A stretch of DNA of 64,000 bases from Thelephora terrestris (GCA_015956445.1 WIUZ02000005.1:992001-1056000), one strand, 5' to 3'; numbered from the stretch's first letter, positions 44,468 to 57,404 are shown. The notes: generated by a model not told the origin, from the letters alone. Numbers and translations: made by a program.

Positions 44468-46540
44468 ATGGCCAAGCTGATCCTCTGGCTGCTCGAAGCC
44501 ACCCCAAAACTCTTATTCGCCTCCTTAGTCATCTTGATACTCAGAGGAGCGCTATGGGCTCTAAGCTTGTTCGCTCTTGCGCCCCTTTCTGATCCTCTGC
44601 GGCGACTACCAGGTCCAAGAGCGGGGTATTGGGGAAATCACTTCTGGGAGCTCATGGAGTAAGGGTCTTATTACTACCCTTCTTCGCCCCTTTCATAAAG
44701 CTCACGCGGATCTCGACTCCAGCCCAAACCAGTCTCCTAAGACGCACGATGTCTGGACCAGGAAATACGGCCAGACCTGGCGGTTCCACGGTTTCGGCGC
44801 TGTAGGTCCTTCTCGTGGGCGTCTAGTACCACAACGTGGCTGACCATGTGGGACGAAACGAGTTTGATCTTAGGCTTATCACGTTTGATTTCCGTGCTGT
44901 TGGCCACGTTTTGAACTCGCCGAGTTTCGAAAAGCCGTTGCAAACGCAGAGATTCCTGTCCAGGTTGATAGGACAAGGCGTGTTTGCGAAGGAGGGTCAG
45001 GAACATAGATGGCAGGTATGACACCACTACCATGCTGTTGAGCGTGGTGCCGTTGTATTGATGCTGGTTGGTGGTGGCAGAGACGAATCTTGGCACCCGC
45101 GTTCAACTCAGTGGCATTAAAGGAGATGTATCCCATCTTCGTACAGAAAGCAGGAGAGCTACGTGAGGGGTGGGATAAGATCATCGGGCCTTCATCTTCC
45201 TCCATGCCATACCCTACCCCTCCATCAACTCCACCACCTGGCAGGAGGGACGGCGACAACCTCAGCGTTTCTTCGACAAAAAACATTCCGCACGGAATCG
45301 TTTTAGACGCCTGCGATTGGATGAACAGGGCCACCCTGGATGTCATTGGGCTGGCTGGCTTCGGTTTTCACTTCGACTCTTTGACGGACAGATGCGAGCA
45401 GGTTTGCGCCGCCTTTAGAAGGATGCTACGGGCAGCAGAGAAGCCACCTGGTTTCCAGGAGTTGTTCGCAGTATGGTTTCCAATTGTTGAAGACATTCTG
45501 GTAGGACCGTCCGTGGCGATCGCTTGGGCGCTGAGTGACTGACCTGGGTACTCTAGCCTAGTATTACAACGAAAGTAATCCGCCAAAGCAGAAAGGTGAT
45601 AAACAATGCTGGTCGTCGTATAGTTGCTGTTAAGCGCGAAGAAGTCGCGCAAGCCCTCCAGACAGATGACGCTCCAGCGAGAGATATACTGAGTCTTTTG
45701 AGTAAGACTCGCCCCGCTTCTATGTATTTGATGTCTCTGACACAAACCACAGTCAAGTCCAATATGTCAACGGACCCCGCTCGACGAATGTGCGACCAGG
45801 AGCTCATGGACCAAATCAGCACGCTCCTATTCGCAGGTTCAGACACGACCTCATTGGCAATTGCTTGGTGTCTTCATCACCTCTCCCTCAATCCGCAGAT
45901 TCAAAAACGATTGAGGGAAGAATTGCAGTCCCTTCACTCCGTAGAGGACATGGGTATGGTGGACAGTCTGCCATATTTAAATGCCGTCGTCCAGGAGACA
46001 CTCCGGTTGTGCCCTCCCGCTCACAGTACCATTCGGGTGGCGGTAGAAGACGACTTGATACCTCTTTCCCACCCTATCGAGCTGCGGAACGGCACGACCA
46101 TGCATGAGGTTCCTATCCGCAAAGGTTCTTACGTGCACATACCCATAGAGGGGTTGAATATGAGCGAAGATATCTGGGGCAAGGATGCCCGCATATTTAA
46201 GTAAGTTCCAACCTCCGTCTCTCTCTACACTAGGTCAAGTACTGAGCGTACGTCCGTATGCAGCCCCGACCGCTGGATGTATCCTGAAAGGCTTCCAGTT
46301 CGTCACCCCGGCCTGGCGAACGTCATGTCATTCTCACAAGGTCCAAGTTCATGCATTGGATGGCGATTTGCCATCTTGGAGATGAAAGTGTTCATCTCCA
46401 CGCTGGCACGGGATTTCACCTTTGAGCCCGTTGCGGAGATTCGGAAGTTCAACACCATCGTCACCCGGCCATATGTAAAAGGCGAGCTCGAAGATGGGGC
46501 TCAGCTACCAATCAGAGTTTCGAGATCCCATGATCACTGA
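44468..46540 (+). CDS. Cytochrome P450 monooxygenase
   Basis: Heme-thiolate monooxygenase of a basidiomycete CYP family (CYP5139/5144-like by feel, not proven). The N-terminal anchor covers about residues 1-35 (LLFASLVILILRGALWALSLF), then RRLPGPRAGYWGNH. After splicing: KTHDVWTRKYGQTWRFHGFG, FRAVGHVLNSPSFEKP, helix-C W-x3-R (HRWQRRILAPAF), I-helix FAGSDTTSLAIAW, K-helix ETLR, PDRW, and the heme loop FSQGPSSCIGWRFA with the ligand cysteine. It ends RVSRSHDH. All key motifs are intact. About seven introns. It stands next to a zinc-cluster regulator and away from the terpene genes, 15 kb downstream. Confidence 0.9.
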
Positions 46541-46730
46541 GGCATTGCTAAAATTATCACGTATCTATCGCAGAAATTGCTCATTCTTACGCCGTGGGTT
46601 GTAACGTAGCATGTACCAAATAGAATCCACCATCGAGAACCGGAGTCCTGGATGGAGAGAAAGCGACCAAAAGGGGAACACGGCACAACAGTTCGCCAGG
46701 GGAATGACGGAGCATGTGCCGAGTTATGGC

Positions 46731-48555
46731 TTAGATTGTAATACCCTCCACAGCAGCGGCAAGATCATCCAAAAAGTCAGGTGGGTCGTCATTTGTCGGG
46801 ACGCTGATGCATAGGTATGGTTCGCGGACGGGCGAATCTGAGAGCCTCATCAGGATTAATGGAGTGCTTGTAGCGCTATAAAAATCGCACCTCTCCGCTG
46901 AGTTGTGGCCATCTTTTGGCTCGTAGAGTCCTTTGATTTCTTGGGGGTTCGCGTCGCGAACAATGGAACTAATCTTCCTGTCTTGCAAGATCCGCACACT
47001 GTGGAGGATATTTGTAAGCAACAGAAGCGACCTGGGTTTCACGTATTTCCTTACAGCACTCATCGGGATTGATTGATTTGCTGTGTCGACCGTATCTGGA
47101 GTAAAATCTGTTAGTCCAGCCCTGGAAGAAGAATTTCGCGCGAACATTTTAGAACAATCAACACACTCTGTTCGATATGAGCAACATGGATTCAATGAAA
47201 ACGAGAGAGGTGTACGTACTCCATTCATATTTGTACGATATCTCATAAGTATGCCGGGTCTGTTGCGGGTTAGCAGCAATCCCTCCAATAGATCTCATAA
47301 CGGTCATTTACCGAGACCTCCACGTCTGGATACGCCTTCATCACCCGAGATCCCCTACAGAAAGTGAGGGCTGGCCGGGAGGGCAAGGTAACTAATCGAC
47401 TCTCACCATTTCTTGAAGATCTGACCGTGTGCTTCCTTCACCTGTTTGTCGATTACCCACGAAGCTAGGTGACACATTTCGTGGGATAAGGTATTTCTGA
47501 TACGTTCTGCGTAATTGTGAGCAAGTGAAGTGCAATGTGTCACATTCCCAACCTTTACAAGTTAGAATCTTGGTCGCAAGTTCTATTTGCGTGGATTCTT
47601 CCCCACTTCTATTCCTGTTATTCTTTAATTGGAGGTTCGCATTCGAATAGCCAGACATACCTATGCCAACGTGCACGACCAGCGGTGGTGAGTAGTCTCG
47701 AGTTCCATACGAGTTGTGTGTCGGGCGGAAGTCCATTTCCGAAAACGGTATTGTTGAGGCTATCGAAGAATTGTTGGGTATACTCTTCTAGGTTCTTCCG
47801 CTCTGCAGCTGCCTGCGCGCCCTTCAAAATCCTCCCCGAGCCATGCGAGGTGGAGGGCGTGGATGGAGCAGCTGGCCAGGTATCAGAGGTAGTGGGTTGC
47901 TTGGGAGCCGCGGTTCGCTTCTGTGACACCGTCTCACGAGACGGAATCTTCACTAGCGGGGGGCCGATTCTTATGGGTTTCTTTGCTGACTTCGGAGGAT
48001 CACTGAAATTAAAGTTAGGCCAGGGTCAACCGTCAGTCCACATGTGAGACTCACTATGTGATGATAGAATCGTCGAGGGCAGCCTCGAACACGCCGCCGT
48101 CTGAGCTCTCGCCGTCAGAATAGAGTGATTGGTATCTTGGCGCAGCCACTGGACGTGTAGGTGCCTTTGCGTGAACTTTGGCCGGGGTGAAGGGTGGTTG
48201 GCATGCTTCTTCGAATGTCAAGTCAATGACATTTGCAGGTGGCCCATTCCGCGCGGATGTGTTCTCGGACCCTGAGCCTGTCTCGAGTACCTTACGTGTG
48301 GCACGATGCTTGAAAGGTTTTCTCCTGGAATGCGGTCAGGGTTGAAGGTTTTTTAAAAGTCAATACGCGCACTTTGCTGGGCTAGGTCTCACAGTGGCAT
48401 TTTGATCACCGTCGTCCTCGGACGAAATTTCGATGACCGTTGGCATCTTGGCCACAGCTCTACGCGTCGCTAGTCAGTGTCATGACAGAAGAGAGTCGCG
48501 CATCTCACTTTCTGTCATCCTCGTCATCCGACGCGATCTCAATCACTTCCCGCAT
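46731..48555 (-). CDS. GCNA/SprT-like DNA-protein crosslink protease with SUMO-binding motifs
   Basis: Metalloprotease family cutting proteins crosslinked to DNA. Start ATG 48555. The disordered, acidic N-terminal part has three SUMO-interaction-like motifs: VIEIASDDEDD, TVIEISSEDDGD and NVIDLTFEE. The SprT domain follows: RKNLEEYTQQFFDSLNN, LPPDTQLVWNSRLLTTAGRA, STQIELATKILTC, and ERIRNTLSHEMCHLASWVI with zinc ligands in HEMCH (about 47470-47484), then KEAHGQIFKKW. Short exons then give RVMKAYPDVE-TRHTYEISYKYEWK, CVDCSKI-YGRHSKSINPDEC and LCGSCKTGRLVPLF, the zinc ribbon. The end is LDDLAAAVEGITI. The order SIMs, SprT, zinc ribbon is the GCNA layout rather than Spartan. Exon joins were checked for phase at each of these blocks. 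Confidence 0.85.
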
Positions 48556-48683
48556 GGTCACGGGGTTTTGTTGAACTTTGAACTTCCAATTGTGGTGGTG
48601 CGACGGCAATTTCCGTAGAGCGTCTGTGCTACGGACACGTGTTCGTCATCGCTGAGTTCGGTGTCAATTCCGAAAACCTTCTT

Positions 48684-51066
48684 GATGAGCTCGAGGCAGC
48701 GCAAAGGTAAAGTCCTTACGGCCACCGAGTCCCCGGAGCAGGAACCCTCGCTGCAGGGCATGGTCAGTACTCACTCTTTGAACAAAGTTCGAGGCGCCGC
48801 TTCATCCATGGACAACGTCAGAATACAACCTCGAACACCTAGGCAAGGCATGCATGATACGGAATTGGAACTCACTCTCCTCGAGGAGGATGAACAACGC
48901 CAGGCTTCTGTTGGCGTCTTAAACGATGATGGAGATTCTACCAGAACGCCTCGACCCAAACGTGCAATGTCTACCAAAGATCAACGTGCGATGAGCCTCC
49001 TCATTACACTCTGTGAGTTTACGTGTCATTCTCGCGTGAACGCCAATAACCGCCGTTAGATCTAATCCAGGGAGTTCCTGTGAGTTTATATGCGCATCGT
49101 TTGCCTCATGGTGTAACGCTAACTCAGTAATCGTAGCTTGGTCTTGCGTTGGGTTCGTGAATGCCCTATATCATCCACATCCGGCGCTCACGTTATCAAA
49201 GGCTCTGTACCCTTCCTGCTCAGGGAGCATTTATCATATTCGCAACTGGCTGTCTTCTCTCTTGCAAGTTATCCTTATTCTCTCAAGCTCTTCTGGTCAC
49301 CTATCGTCGATTCAAAATTCCTCCCCACCGTCGGGCGGCGCAAGTCTTGGATTATACCCATGCAACTAATTATCGGAACAATCATGTTTGCTATGTCGTT
49401 TCATGCTGAGAAACTCATCCAAGACGTGAGATTTCTAGTCTATCCATATCACACAGCCTTGACCGCCCATTCTAGCCCACTGATAATATAAACCTATTAT
49501 CGATGATATTTACTGGATTAGTTTTCTTCTCAGCTACACAAGGTTCGTAAAGTCTTGCTTATCTGGCCACCGCTGCTGACTGTGGCTCCAGATATCGCAG
49601 TAGATGGTATGAGCCCCTACGGCATCGTAAGCTGCGACTAACACATCCCATAGGCTGGGCACTCACGTTGCTCTCAGAGGAAAATCTCTCATACGCATCC
49701 ACCTGTCAAACCATTGGGTTGACCACCGGATACTTTGCCTCATTTACCGTCTTCCTGGCTTTGAATAGCGAGGCGTTCGCGTGCGTGAGCCAGAATCGAT
49801 CTCGCGCATCTAATAACTTGTCTTCAGTAACAAATGGGGGATTCCGCGTTTGACGATGGACGCATATCTTCGCTTCTGGGGAGTAGTCTGTTACTCCGTA
49901 ACTGCTTGGCTCTTCTTTGTGAAAGAGGTGTGTCTAGCGGGTACGATACACGCCTAGTTACTGAATTCCTTCCTTCAGGACAAGGAAGTCCTCAATGTGA
50001 ATGAAATGGATGTTAAGCGTGTTTATCTCACGATTTGGGACATCTGCAAGTTAAAGCGTAGGCATCGGGACTTCAACATTCTTCAATTTTGATTTTAATC
50101 CAGAACCAAATGCCCCAGATGTGCAGTCGCTTCTTGCCTTACATTTTGTCGCCAAGATTGGGTTCCAGGCGAACGATGCTGTGACCCAACTGAAAATGGT
50201 TGAAAAGGGTCTCAAAAAAGAGGACCTCGCCATTATTGTCCTCTTAGACTTTCCCTTCCAGATGATGGGGGGTTGGATCGCCGGCAAGTTTTCCACAGGG
50301 AACAGGGCCTTGCGACCTTGGCTACTTGCATTCTGGCCTCGGCTTGGTTTTGCACTTTCCTCGACTCTAGTTGTCTATTGGTTCCCGGTACCACCGATAA
50401 CGAAGGGGTTTCTCGCATTTCTCGTTGCCCACAGCGTCCTTCAGAGTTTTGCGGGGTACCCTTTTTTGCTTCATCCAGCCAGCTTGAAACTCATACCGTT
50501 GCTCGTAGGACGATTCAGTTCGTTGGCGTATCCGCGTTCCACACTATAATTTCAGATCCGTTGATTGGAGGAACCTATATGACGGTTGGCCTCTTCTCTC
50601 GATCAAATCAAAGCTTAAGCTCATCGGGTTAAACAGTTGTTGAACACCTTCAGCAACCTCGGCGGGACCTGGCCGAAATACTTTGTCCTGAAGGGCGTCG
50701 ACTATTTCAGTGTCGCAACCTGCAAGCTAAATGATGCTGGTAGAGATATCACCATCCAGGGTACGGAGCGAATGTTCTCAATTACAAACCCAACTGACTT
50801 GTTCTCCAGCACAGGAGTGTGTTTCGGATCAGGGGAAATCTTTGTGCGAGAGTATGAGCGGCCAATGTGTGACCACACAAGATGGTTACTACTATGTCTC
50901 TGCGATTTGTATGGGCCTCGGCGTTTTGACTTTGGTCCTTTACATCATACCCACAGCCAGACGCCTCGAGGGTGAGCCTTAATGACCAGTCTTTGGTTTT
51001 CATGATTATTGACGCTCCTATGCAGCATTGCCTGTGGCCAGATGGCGGGTGGCCTCTGCATTGTAA
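48684..51066 (+). CDS. Acetyl-CoA transporter (SLC33A1/AT-1 family)
   Basis: Multi-pass ER-membrane carrier importing acetyl-CoA into the ER lumen. The likely start is ATG 48684 (MSSRQRKGKVLTATESPEQE). After a hydrophilic leader come LLITLYLIQGVPLGLALGS, FLLREHLSYSQLAVFSLASY, LKLFWSPIVDSKFLPTVGRRKSW, the DGWALTLLSEENLSYASTCQ helix, IGFQANDAVTQLKMVEKGL, IVLLDFPFQMMGGWIAGK, SAFHTIISDPLIGGTYMTLL, TFSNLGGTWPKYF and SGQCVTTQDGYYYVSAIC. The last exon, joined in frame after RRLE, reads ALPVARWRVASAL. About twelve introns. Its start is 128 bp from the divergent GCNA-like gene. Confidence 0.88.
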
Positions 51067-51321
51067 CCTATTGTAGCACAGCCAGCAGCACACGATGCCC
51101 ACCCAATGATTTATCTGGTTATATGGAAAACTCGGACACCCCGACTGTGACTTTACGGGTTTTTTTTTTGGAAAAGTTCAGTCACGTGATTAGTTTAGGG
51201 CAAGTCAGAGCTTTGGTACGCGGGCGTCTTGAGAAAACCTGAAAGTTGTTACAACCTCCTCCGAAACTACGACAACAGTCCCTGAGAATTACTCTCTTGC
51301 TCAAACACACATCTCAATCAA

Positions 51322-54300
51322 ATGGCCACTACAACCATGCACTTTGGTCCAGAATGGATGCGCAAGCAACAAACACCAGCCACGCGTTCTTCACAGACGG
51401 ATTTCCACTCTGGAAGCACTACTGCAATCTCGGGCCTTAATCCTACACCCCCAACACCCCCAACCCCGAGTCATTCTACCCCACTCACTTCCGGCGTTGT
51501 TCATTCTGAGAAGCGGGACGGTGGTCACCCGTTCCGATATTCCAAGGAAGAAATGATCAGAATTTTCCGGGAGGGCGTAAAGACGTCTCTGGGGCCAGAG
51601 GTGGAACGATGGGAAGGGGTTATCAGGGAAATCGCAGCGGATCCCATCGGGACGAGGGAGATGACTGATGTAGAAAAGAGGGTCAGTCCACTTTGCTGTC
51701 CGTCCTTACAGCACAGAGCCCGCAACTCACTGCGGTTCTTCTATGCGTCACCTTTTTCGATATATTAGTTGTTCTCTGGGACACTCAATTCTGAAGTACG
51801 GAGGCGACAGTCAACCAGCGATTACCTGACTCCTCTCTCAACTACAGGTCTCGATCGACAGAAACTGAGTCGCGATGGGTCCAGCGGGACGAGTCCTATG
51901 CGAGAGAGGTTTGGGCCATTTCTCGGATCTAGGAGAAGGGATAGCGGAGGTACGCATCGTTCCATCATTGCCTGACATGTGCCCCGGCTTACGATGGTTT
52001 CTCACAGACCAATCTGCATTCGGAGCTCCACGAAAGCATTCGGTTTCCAGCCTTCAACAGCCCCTTCCATCCCCCAGAGATTCTGTTCCACTGCCTTCGA
52101 GAGGTAGAAATGGGCCTGGGTTTGATGGCGTCCTGGGTAGTGGCGAGACATGGAACATGCGACGGAGAGGTTCTGAAACGAGGTCTCGCGTTGGCGGATC
52201 GGCTGTACGCGACTCCAGTGGGATTACTGGGCAGGTAGACGGAACGCCGGAGATGAGGTTGAAAGACGGGGTAGATGGAGTGCAAGAATCTGATCGGGCA
52301 GATAAGCCCACGGTCTTGGACAAGGCACCCATGACCCAATCCTCACCGCACCGGGATCAGCAGGATGACGGAGCCGTCCAGCGAACCGAAGCAGATCACG
52401 CGCAGAGTCAAAATCAGTTAATCGATGATAGGGGTCAACAACATCTTTCTAACGCTCCGTTGGCAGCTATGACCCTCTCTGAAGCTATCACCAGTACCCA
52501 GAGCCAGGTTCCTAATGTTACAGGGACGACAGACCTTGCAGCCGTTGAATGGTCTTACCTGGATACCCAGGGTGTTGTGCAAGGTGAGTGACAGCCATCC
52601 CTCGGTGGTCTTGACTTCTGAGTTGTCGCAGGTCCATTCCGTGCAGATGTCATGCAATCCTGGCACGACCAGGGATACTTCACTCCAGATCTCTTAATGA
52701 AAAGGACTCAAACCGATGGCGACTGGGTTTCTGTAGGGGAGCTCAGTCAACGAGCGTCTGGACCCAAAATATTCCTTTCGCCCATTATGCCGCCCGGACC
52801 GCCCGGTCTGGCAAGGCGCCTTGATAACTTGAGTGGCCCACCATTACACCAACGCGACCCAGGCCCGTTCGGTCCCCCGCACCAACCAGTTCCCATACGT
52901 TCTTTGCGTACTTCGACGCTTGATTCCTACATCAACGGCAATAGCCAGTCGGCATCTCCTTCATCCTCTGCTGGCCCACACAGCCACATATTCGGAAACC
53001 CCGAACCAACTATTAATGCCATTGGTGCAAGCAGGCGCTCCTACATCGACGCGTCTACCGAAAGTCTCGTTCGCTCTCCTTTCCCCAACGCCGCAACCAG
53101 TCATGGTTTTAATGGTAAATTTAACCCCCCGCCAATAGAATCCTTTTGACTATCCTTCCAAGGTGTTCTTCGTGAAAGCATCCCCGGCCATCATCTGCAA
53201 TCGTCAGTCATTGCCTAATTACCTTTTGCCCTTCCCCTGATTAATATAGCAGTGGTCCGGGCTCATACCAGCCAGAACTCAGCTTTTCAACAAGTACCGC
53301 CTTGGTTCAAAGTCCATTTTTACCCACAACCCCTCCAGTACAACTCCATCAAAATCAGCTCATGAACATCGCACAACCTTCATCTCCATCGGTTCCCCAT
53401 TTGCCCACCCACAACTACACTCCTTCTGCATCACCTTGGGGGACACCCGATTTGTCTTCGAAACGCGTTGGAATGCTTGACCCCACCTATCAGTCACCCC
53501 GCCATGTCAACTCCCTCGCGCAGCCTCAGCAGCCCTCTCCTTGGGAACGCAGTGTCAGAACCCCATGGTCTGCTGCCCCTTCCGAACATCCTTCAGACGG
53601 CTGGTCAAGTGGAGATGGTACCAGTAGTTTGACTGTCAGTAACCTCGAACAACACAACCAACAGCAACTTCGCCCGGAACCAACACTTCCGGTATTGCCA
53701 GAGGTCGCTTCTACTACTACCGAATCAAACCTGCATGCGCCTGCGGTTCCGCAACAAAGCGTCCTAGCGGCACAGCCATCAACAGATGTTCAACCGGCCA
53801 CACGGGACCAAACTCCTGAACCTTCGGTCACGAAACCCCGCAAGAAATCTGTGTCAGCCACTAAGGGGACCGTTTCCCAACCTCAACCACAGCAGCAGGT
53901 TCAACAACAGCAGGACCCCCCCAAGCCCCAGATAACCTCGTTCTCTGTTCATTCCCCGACTGTCAAGACCGTCTGGTCGAAGGATGATGATGGGAAGAAG
54001 TCTTCTGGTGTTTCAATCGGTTTTCGCGACATTCAAGAGGCCGAAGCCAAGCAGTCCGAGGCGCGGAAGGCTGCTCTTGAACGTGAACGTACCGCTGCTG
54101 CGAGTCGAAATATCAGCACGCCGACAGATGATTCGTCGGTGCTGACAACCACCTCCTGGGGTCTGCCAACTTCTCAAGTCCAGACTGGCCGAAAGGAACC
54201 CGCCGTGGTAGGTTCTCCAACCCCTGCAGCCCCAGTATGGACAAATGTGGTAAAGCCTCCGGCTACGAAGACCATGAAAGAGATACAAGAGGAGGAGCGA

Positions 54301-55075
54301 CGTAAGAAAGTCGAGCAGCAACAGGCTCAGGAGAAAGAGACCACAAACGTTACCGTGCGGCGGTCCCATGCAGAAGCTTTGTCCAAGGTATTCGCCTTTA
54401 TATTTACACCCAGTTCTGATACTCACAGACTTTAAGACGCCCACAGTTACCCCTGGCCCTGCTTGGACAACTGTCGGTGCGAACGGAAAATCTTCCCTCA
54501 CCTCTCAACATGTTCGACCGACTGTGGTGGTTACTTCTCCTTCAACTCCCTCCGTAGCTACAAGACCCCCAGCGAATGGAACTGCCCCTTCTCGCTCGCC
54601 TGCTCCTGCTAAGGTCGTCATCTCCACTGCCAAGAATGAGGATGCCGCAGCGAACCCTTCACTTGATTTCCTCAGGTGGCTCACTGACACGCTCAAGGGG
54701 CTGAACCAGAGTGTGAACCGTGTGTAATTGGTGTTCGATGTCTTCGATGGTGGTATTAATTTGGTTTCTTTTTTAGTCGAGGATATCACGTCTATGCTTT
54801 TGTCCTTTCCGTTGGACCCGGATCCGATCACTCTGGAGATCATTTCAGACTTGATCTACGCGAATAGCACGACGCTGGACGGTCGTAGGTTCGCTGCTGA
54901 ATTCGTGAACAAGCGAAAGGCAGATGCGACCGCTAAGCCGAAAGGTGCCGCGTCCGTCAACATCCCGGGGAAAGTTCAATCCATCGCCGACGTTGTGAAG
55001 ACCCAACCAAAACCTGCGCAGGGTGAATGGGGATTCAAAGTCGTTAACAAGAAGAGGAAGGGGGGGCGCCCATGA
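51322..55075 (+). CDS. GYF-domain protein (SMY2/GIGYF type)
   Basis: GYF adaptors bind proline-rich ligands and act in translational repression. Start MATTTMHFGPEWMRKQQ. Near residue 75 is FRYSKEEMIRIFREG, which fits a Y-x4-hydrophobic-hydrophobic eIF4E/4EHP-binding-type helix, as in GIGYF proteins. A long disordered part follows, then the GYF core WSYLDTQGVVQ-GPFRADVMQSWHDQGYF with the diagnostic G-P-F, W and GYF residues (exon join at about 52585/52632). The large C-terminal half is rich in Ser/Pro/Gln, with a helix (IQEAEAKQSEARKAALERER) and the conserved end EWGFKVVNKKRKGGRP. ROK1 starts about 110 bp downstream. Confidence 0.88.
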
Positions 55076-55185
55076 GACGATATGCGGGCGTGATAATGTT
55101 GTAGTTGTTCAAACCGTGTGCTGTTGTTACTGTAATACTTCCTTTTCGGAAGTTCGACTTCGACAAGCCTAGGCTGGTCGCGAGA

Positions 55186-57404
55186 ATGAGCAACCGTGAG
55201 AGTTTTGATCGTCCTGAAAAATCTCTGAAGCGCCCCTCGACCTCACCAGAACCTTCGAAAATGGAGGCTTTTCATCTACTTTCTCGCGGAGGCGTCAAGT
55301 TCGACAAGCATAGGTATCGGGACGACGTTAAACTTTTCAATGTGAGCGTCGTTATTTCCATCTCATAGCAGTCTGATTGTTCACACCGCTAAGTAGAAGT
55401 CAGGCAGCTTGAACGGAGATGCGCCTTCCACGCATAAAGCGGGGAGCGAACACCTACCGACTGAGTTGGATTTCTTCAAGTATGCCCAGGACGCGGGACA
55501 GAAGAGGAAGTTACAGTCAGACGACATTAGTGTTCGGAAGAAGCGTAGGAAAGAGGACTGTGATCCTGAAGTTGAGGATGAGGATCATAGTGACGCCGGC
55601 CATACTCTAGAGACTGAAGAACAACCGATTACACGAAGACATCAAGTGAAGGCTAAGGGATCGAACGTTCCCTCTCATTTTGAAACATTCGAAGAGCTCC
55701 GAACAAGGTTCTCGCTCCCATCTCTCATTGCCTCCAACCTGGAGAAGTATGGATACTCGAAACCAACGAGCATCCAGTCGTACGCGATCCCAATCCTTTT
55801 AGAGGTACGTTGGGGAAATGCTGCCTGTACCCCAGACTTCTTATCGAAACAGGGCCGAGATCTTGCTGCCATCTCACCAACAGGTACAGGAAAGACCCTC
55901 TCATATGTTCTCCCCACGATGATCGCCCTGGACTCCCCAAACTCGAAAGGGAAGAAAGAGTTCGGTTCTGGAGCCCGTGCAGTCATACTTGCACCCACCC
56001 GTGAATTGGCGCATCAGATCCATAACGAGTGCTTGAAATTGGCTGAGGGGCGGAAGTGGAAGATAATTCTATTTAGTAAGGCTACTTCGTCTACCTTGGC
56101 GGACAAGAATGTGAGGGATAAAGTGGGTGAGTTCAACACAACATCCTTTTCCTACCTTTTCTTCCTCCTGATACCGTTAGTACAGATGTTATTATCAGTA
56201 CTCCGTTACGGCTCGTTGCCTCACTTCAGCAGGGTCACCTGGACCTGAGCAAGTAGGTCCCAACTGTGCACGGGCTCCGAGACAGGACTCTAACTTGACT
56301 TGACAGCGTACGGCACCTGATCCTTGACGAAGCAGACCGAATGCTAGACTCCGAGTTCCTGGATCAGATTGAAGAAATCATCGCAGCATGCACATATTCA
56401 GACATTCAAAAGTCTGTCTTCAGCGCTACGTTACCGGCGAATGCGGAGAAGGTGGCTTTTGGCGTCCTCCGCGACCCGATTCGGGTTGTCGTCGGATTAA
56501 AGTACGGCCTTTGAATCTGATCCGGATGCCCCGTCACTCACTTTCTCCGATAGGGATACACCTTTACCATCGATCGCTCAGTCGCTGACATACGTTGCTG
56601 ACGACTCGTCCAAACTACCCGCACTCCTCACCCACCTATCCCGACCCTACAAACCACCCGTGTTACTCTTCACATCAACCCAATCTAGGGCTTCATCCTT
56701 AGCGGAGGAGCTGGTCATCAACGGAGTCCCAAACGTAGATTGTCTTCATGCAGGTATGACGAAAAAGGAACGGGAGGACGCTATCAAAAGAATGCGGCGG
56801 GGTGAAAGTTGGGTCATGATCAGCACAGAAGTAATGGCGCGGGGTATGGATTTCAAAGGGGTTATGGAAGTCATAAACTACGACTTCCCCCAGAGCGTGC
56901 AGAGTTATATTCACCGGATAGGTATGTGTGACGGGCGATTTCCTGTGCGTTGAGGCTAAACTTGATTTTAGGCCGTACTGGACGCGCGGGTAGGGAGGGA
57001 AAAGCTGTGACGTATTTCACGAACGAAGATGCACCATTCCTTAAGCCGTAAGTGTTCTGGTTGGAAAGCATTGACAATCCATCCTCTGACGACTCCCCCA
57101 GAATCGCGAACGTGTTGCTGCAATCTGGATCACCCGTACCGGAATGGGTGACAAAACTTCCCAAGCCATCGAAAATGAAGCGGAGGCAAATGGGTCGAGT
57201 CAAAAGACCGGATGCGGTTAACAAGGCCAGATCCATCGGACGCAATCAAGCTTTAAAGAAGCGGTGAGTGACCCTCAACGTGCAAAGAGCCGAAATTAAC
57301 TGAGCCACTGGTCCTGTTCGTCGATGCCCAGTGATATGATTGCGGGTTCGAAGCGCAGGAAGGCGGAGCAAGAGAGAACAGCGACGACTGAGGCAGAGAG
57401 TTGA
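55186..57404 (+). CDS. ROK1: DEAD-box RNA helicase ROK1 (DDX52)
   Basis: Nucleolar ATPase needed for early 18S rRNA processing. Start ATG 55186, with the Rok1-type N-terminus [20 protein letters not shown] and acidic/basic linker ([10 protein letters not shown]). The motor has the Q motif region [19 protein letters not shown], motif I SPTGTGKT, Ia APTRELA, GG-equivalent region, motif II LDEADRM, motif III SATL, then [29 protein letters not shown], and motif [15 protein letters not shown]. The basic tail ([22 protein letters not shown]) fits nucleolar targeting. The intron inside LLE-QGRD (about 51 nt) is in frame with no stop, so unspliced message would read through. Stop at 57402-57404. Confidence 0.93.

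Noticed and set aside
47092-47288. Continuous minus-strand frame through the GCNA-like 3' part
   Set aside because: Conserved zinc-ribbon residues lie in other frames and are joined only when the short introns are removed.
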